This document shows positions 63,601 through 64,000 of a stretch of DNA of 64,000 bases, piece after piece. Position numbers and translations under genes: made by a program. The first letter of the stretch is position 1, and every line of letters begins with the position of its first letter. Source of the stretch: Combretum micranthum (taxonomy: Eukaryota > Streptophyta > Magnoliopsida > Myrtales > Combretaceae); assembly GCA_024138025.1 (NCBI GenBank), contig JAMXBD010000428.1, positions 372,001 through 436,000 of the forward strand. Reading direction: 5' to 3'. The notes below the pieces were generated by a model. The model saw only the letters and a list, made by a program, of their open reading frames with translations. It was not told where the DNA came from and did not search any database.

Positions 63601-64000
63601 TGAATTGAAAGGTTGATATTGATGATGTGGATGGAGAGCCATTGAGGATCGATGATTGTTTTTAAAAATTCTAATTTTATTTCTAGCCCTACTCTACATT
63701 TACTTAGTGATTAATATATATATATATATATATAAGAGAAATTCTATGGTTCCGTTGTTAATTTTGACGGGATCTGTACTGTTGATTATTTAATAGGTTA
63801 CGCCATACCTAAATATGATCAAATCACTAAAAGAATTAATATTTTAATTACTATATTTATTTTAACAGTTAGATAATCCACGGGACAGAAGCTCTAATTA
63901 GTAATTAGGTTTAGGTATTATTCACAAAGACCATAATTGCTAGTATTTACTCGATCCTTATTATCTAGATCGTCCATATTAAGTAAGACTAATCAATTAA
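60657..64000. other. Gene-free AT-rich intergenic sequence
   Basis: No recognisable gene. Two loosely similar segments (about 61330-61480 and 62240-62380, sharing TTAGATAAG, GTAGAAG/ATAGAAGGAG and TTCTCTTAGGTTTCCTC-like ends) may be LTR ends of a very old Copia-like element with about 0.9 kb between them. A TTTTA short tandem repeat lies at about 60850-60870 and a TA microsatellite at about 63713-63735. Confidence 0.5.

Overview
This window is nuclear DNA from a flowering plant, almost certainly a eudicot. It is AT-rich, has microsatellites and spliced genes, and is dominated by plant transposable elements. I cannot name the species. Only two host genes are well supported: an intronless AP2/ERF transcription factor of the ERF014/DREB type (9059-9835, plus) and an eight-exon serine carboxypeptidase-like gene (56496-59611, minus) whose first exon has broken reading frames. 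I found no bacterial-type system, CRISPR array, operon, tRNA or rRNA gene.

Layout. 1-8840 is non-coding. It holds a G29 tract and a tandem duplication of a ~1.5 kb unit (1887-3390 and 3391-6898); the second copy is interrupted by a small gag-only Ty3/Gypsy derivative (4302-6473, minus). The ERF gene follows with its own TATA box. 9836-14481 is gene-free and contains a Tourist-like MITE. 14482-19024 is a decayed Ty1/Copia element that has lost most of its reverse transcriptase. 19025-24434 holds small repeats and TE pieces.

24435-36244 is a direct tandem duplication of a 5,905-bp unit. Each unit carries a minus-strand hAT remnant with a DUF659-type transposase (hAT-D), a complete 720-bp non-autonomous hAT, and the start of a plus-strand hAT transposase gene (hAT-A). 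Only the second copy keeps the 3' end of the hAT-A gene. From there a nest unfolds: hAT-A (33747-55572) contains a MULE-like inverted-repeat element (36884-38363), a second hAT (hAT-B, 38898-54704) and a third (hAT-C, 54713-55488). hAT-B contains a solo LTR (39696-54597, target duplication GTTTA), which is split by a 12.6-kb Athila-type Ty3/Gypsy element (40669-53268, minus). The Athila LTRs are nearly identical, so it is the youngest layer. Terminal repeats and target-site duplications support most levels.

55581-64000 holds a short inverted-repeat MITE, the carboxypeptidase gene, a solo LTR with target duplication TTTCA (60167-60651) and AT-rich intergenic sequence.

The two host genes have no evident functional link. 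The main interest is the insertion history, including two hAT elements back to back on one 8-bp target sequence, and many single-base frame breaks in otherwise well-preserved sequence that may be decay or assembly error.
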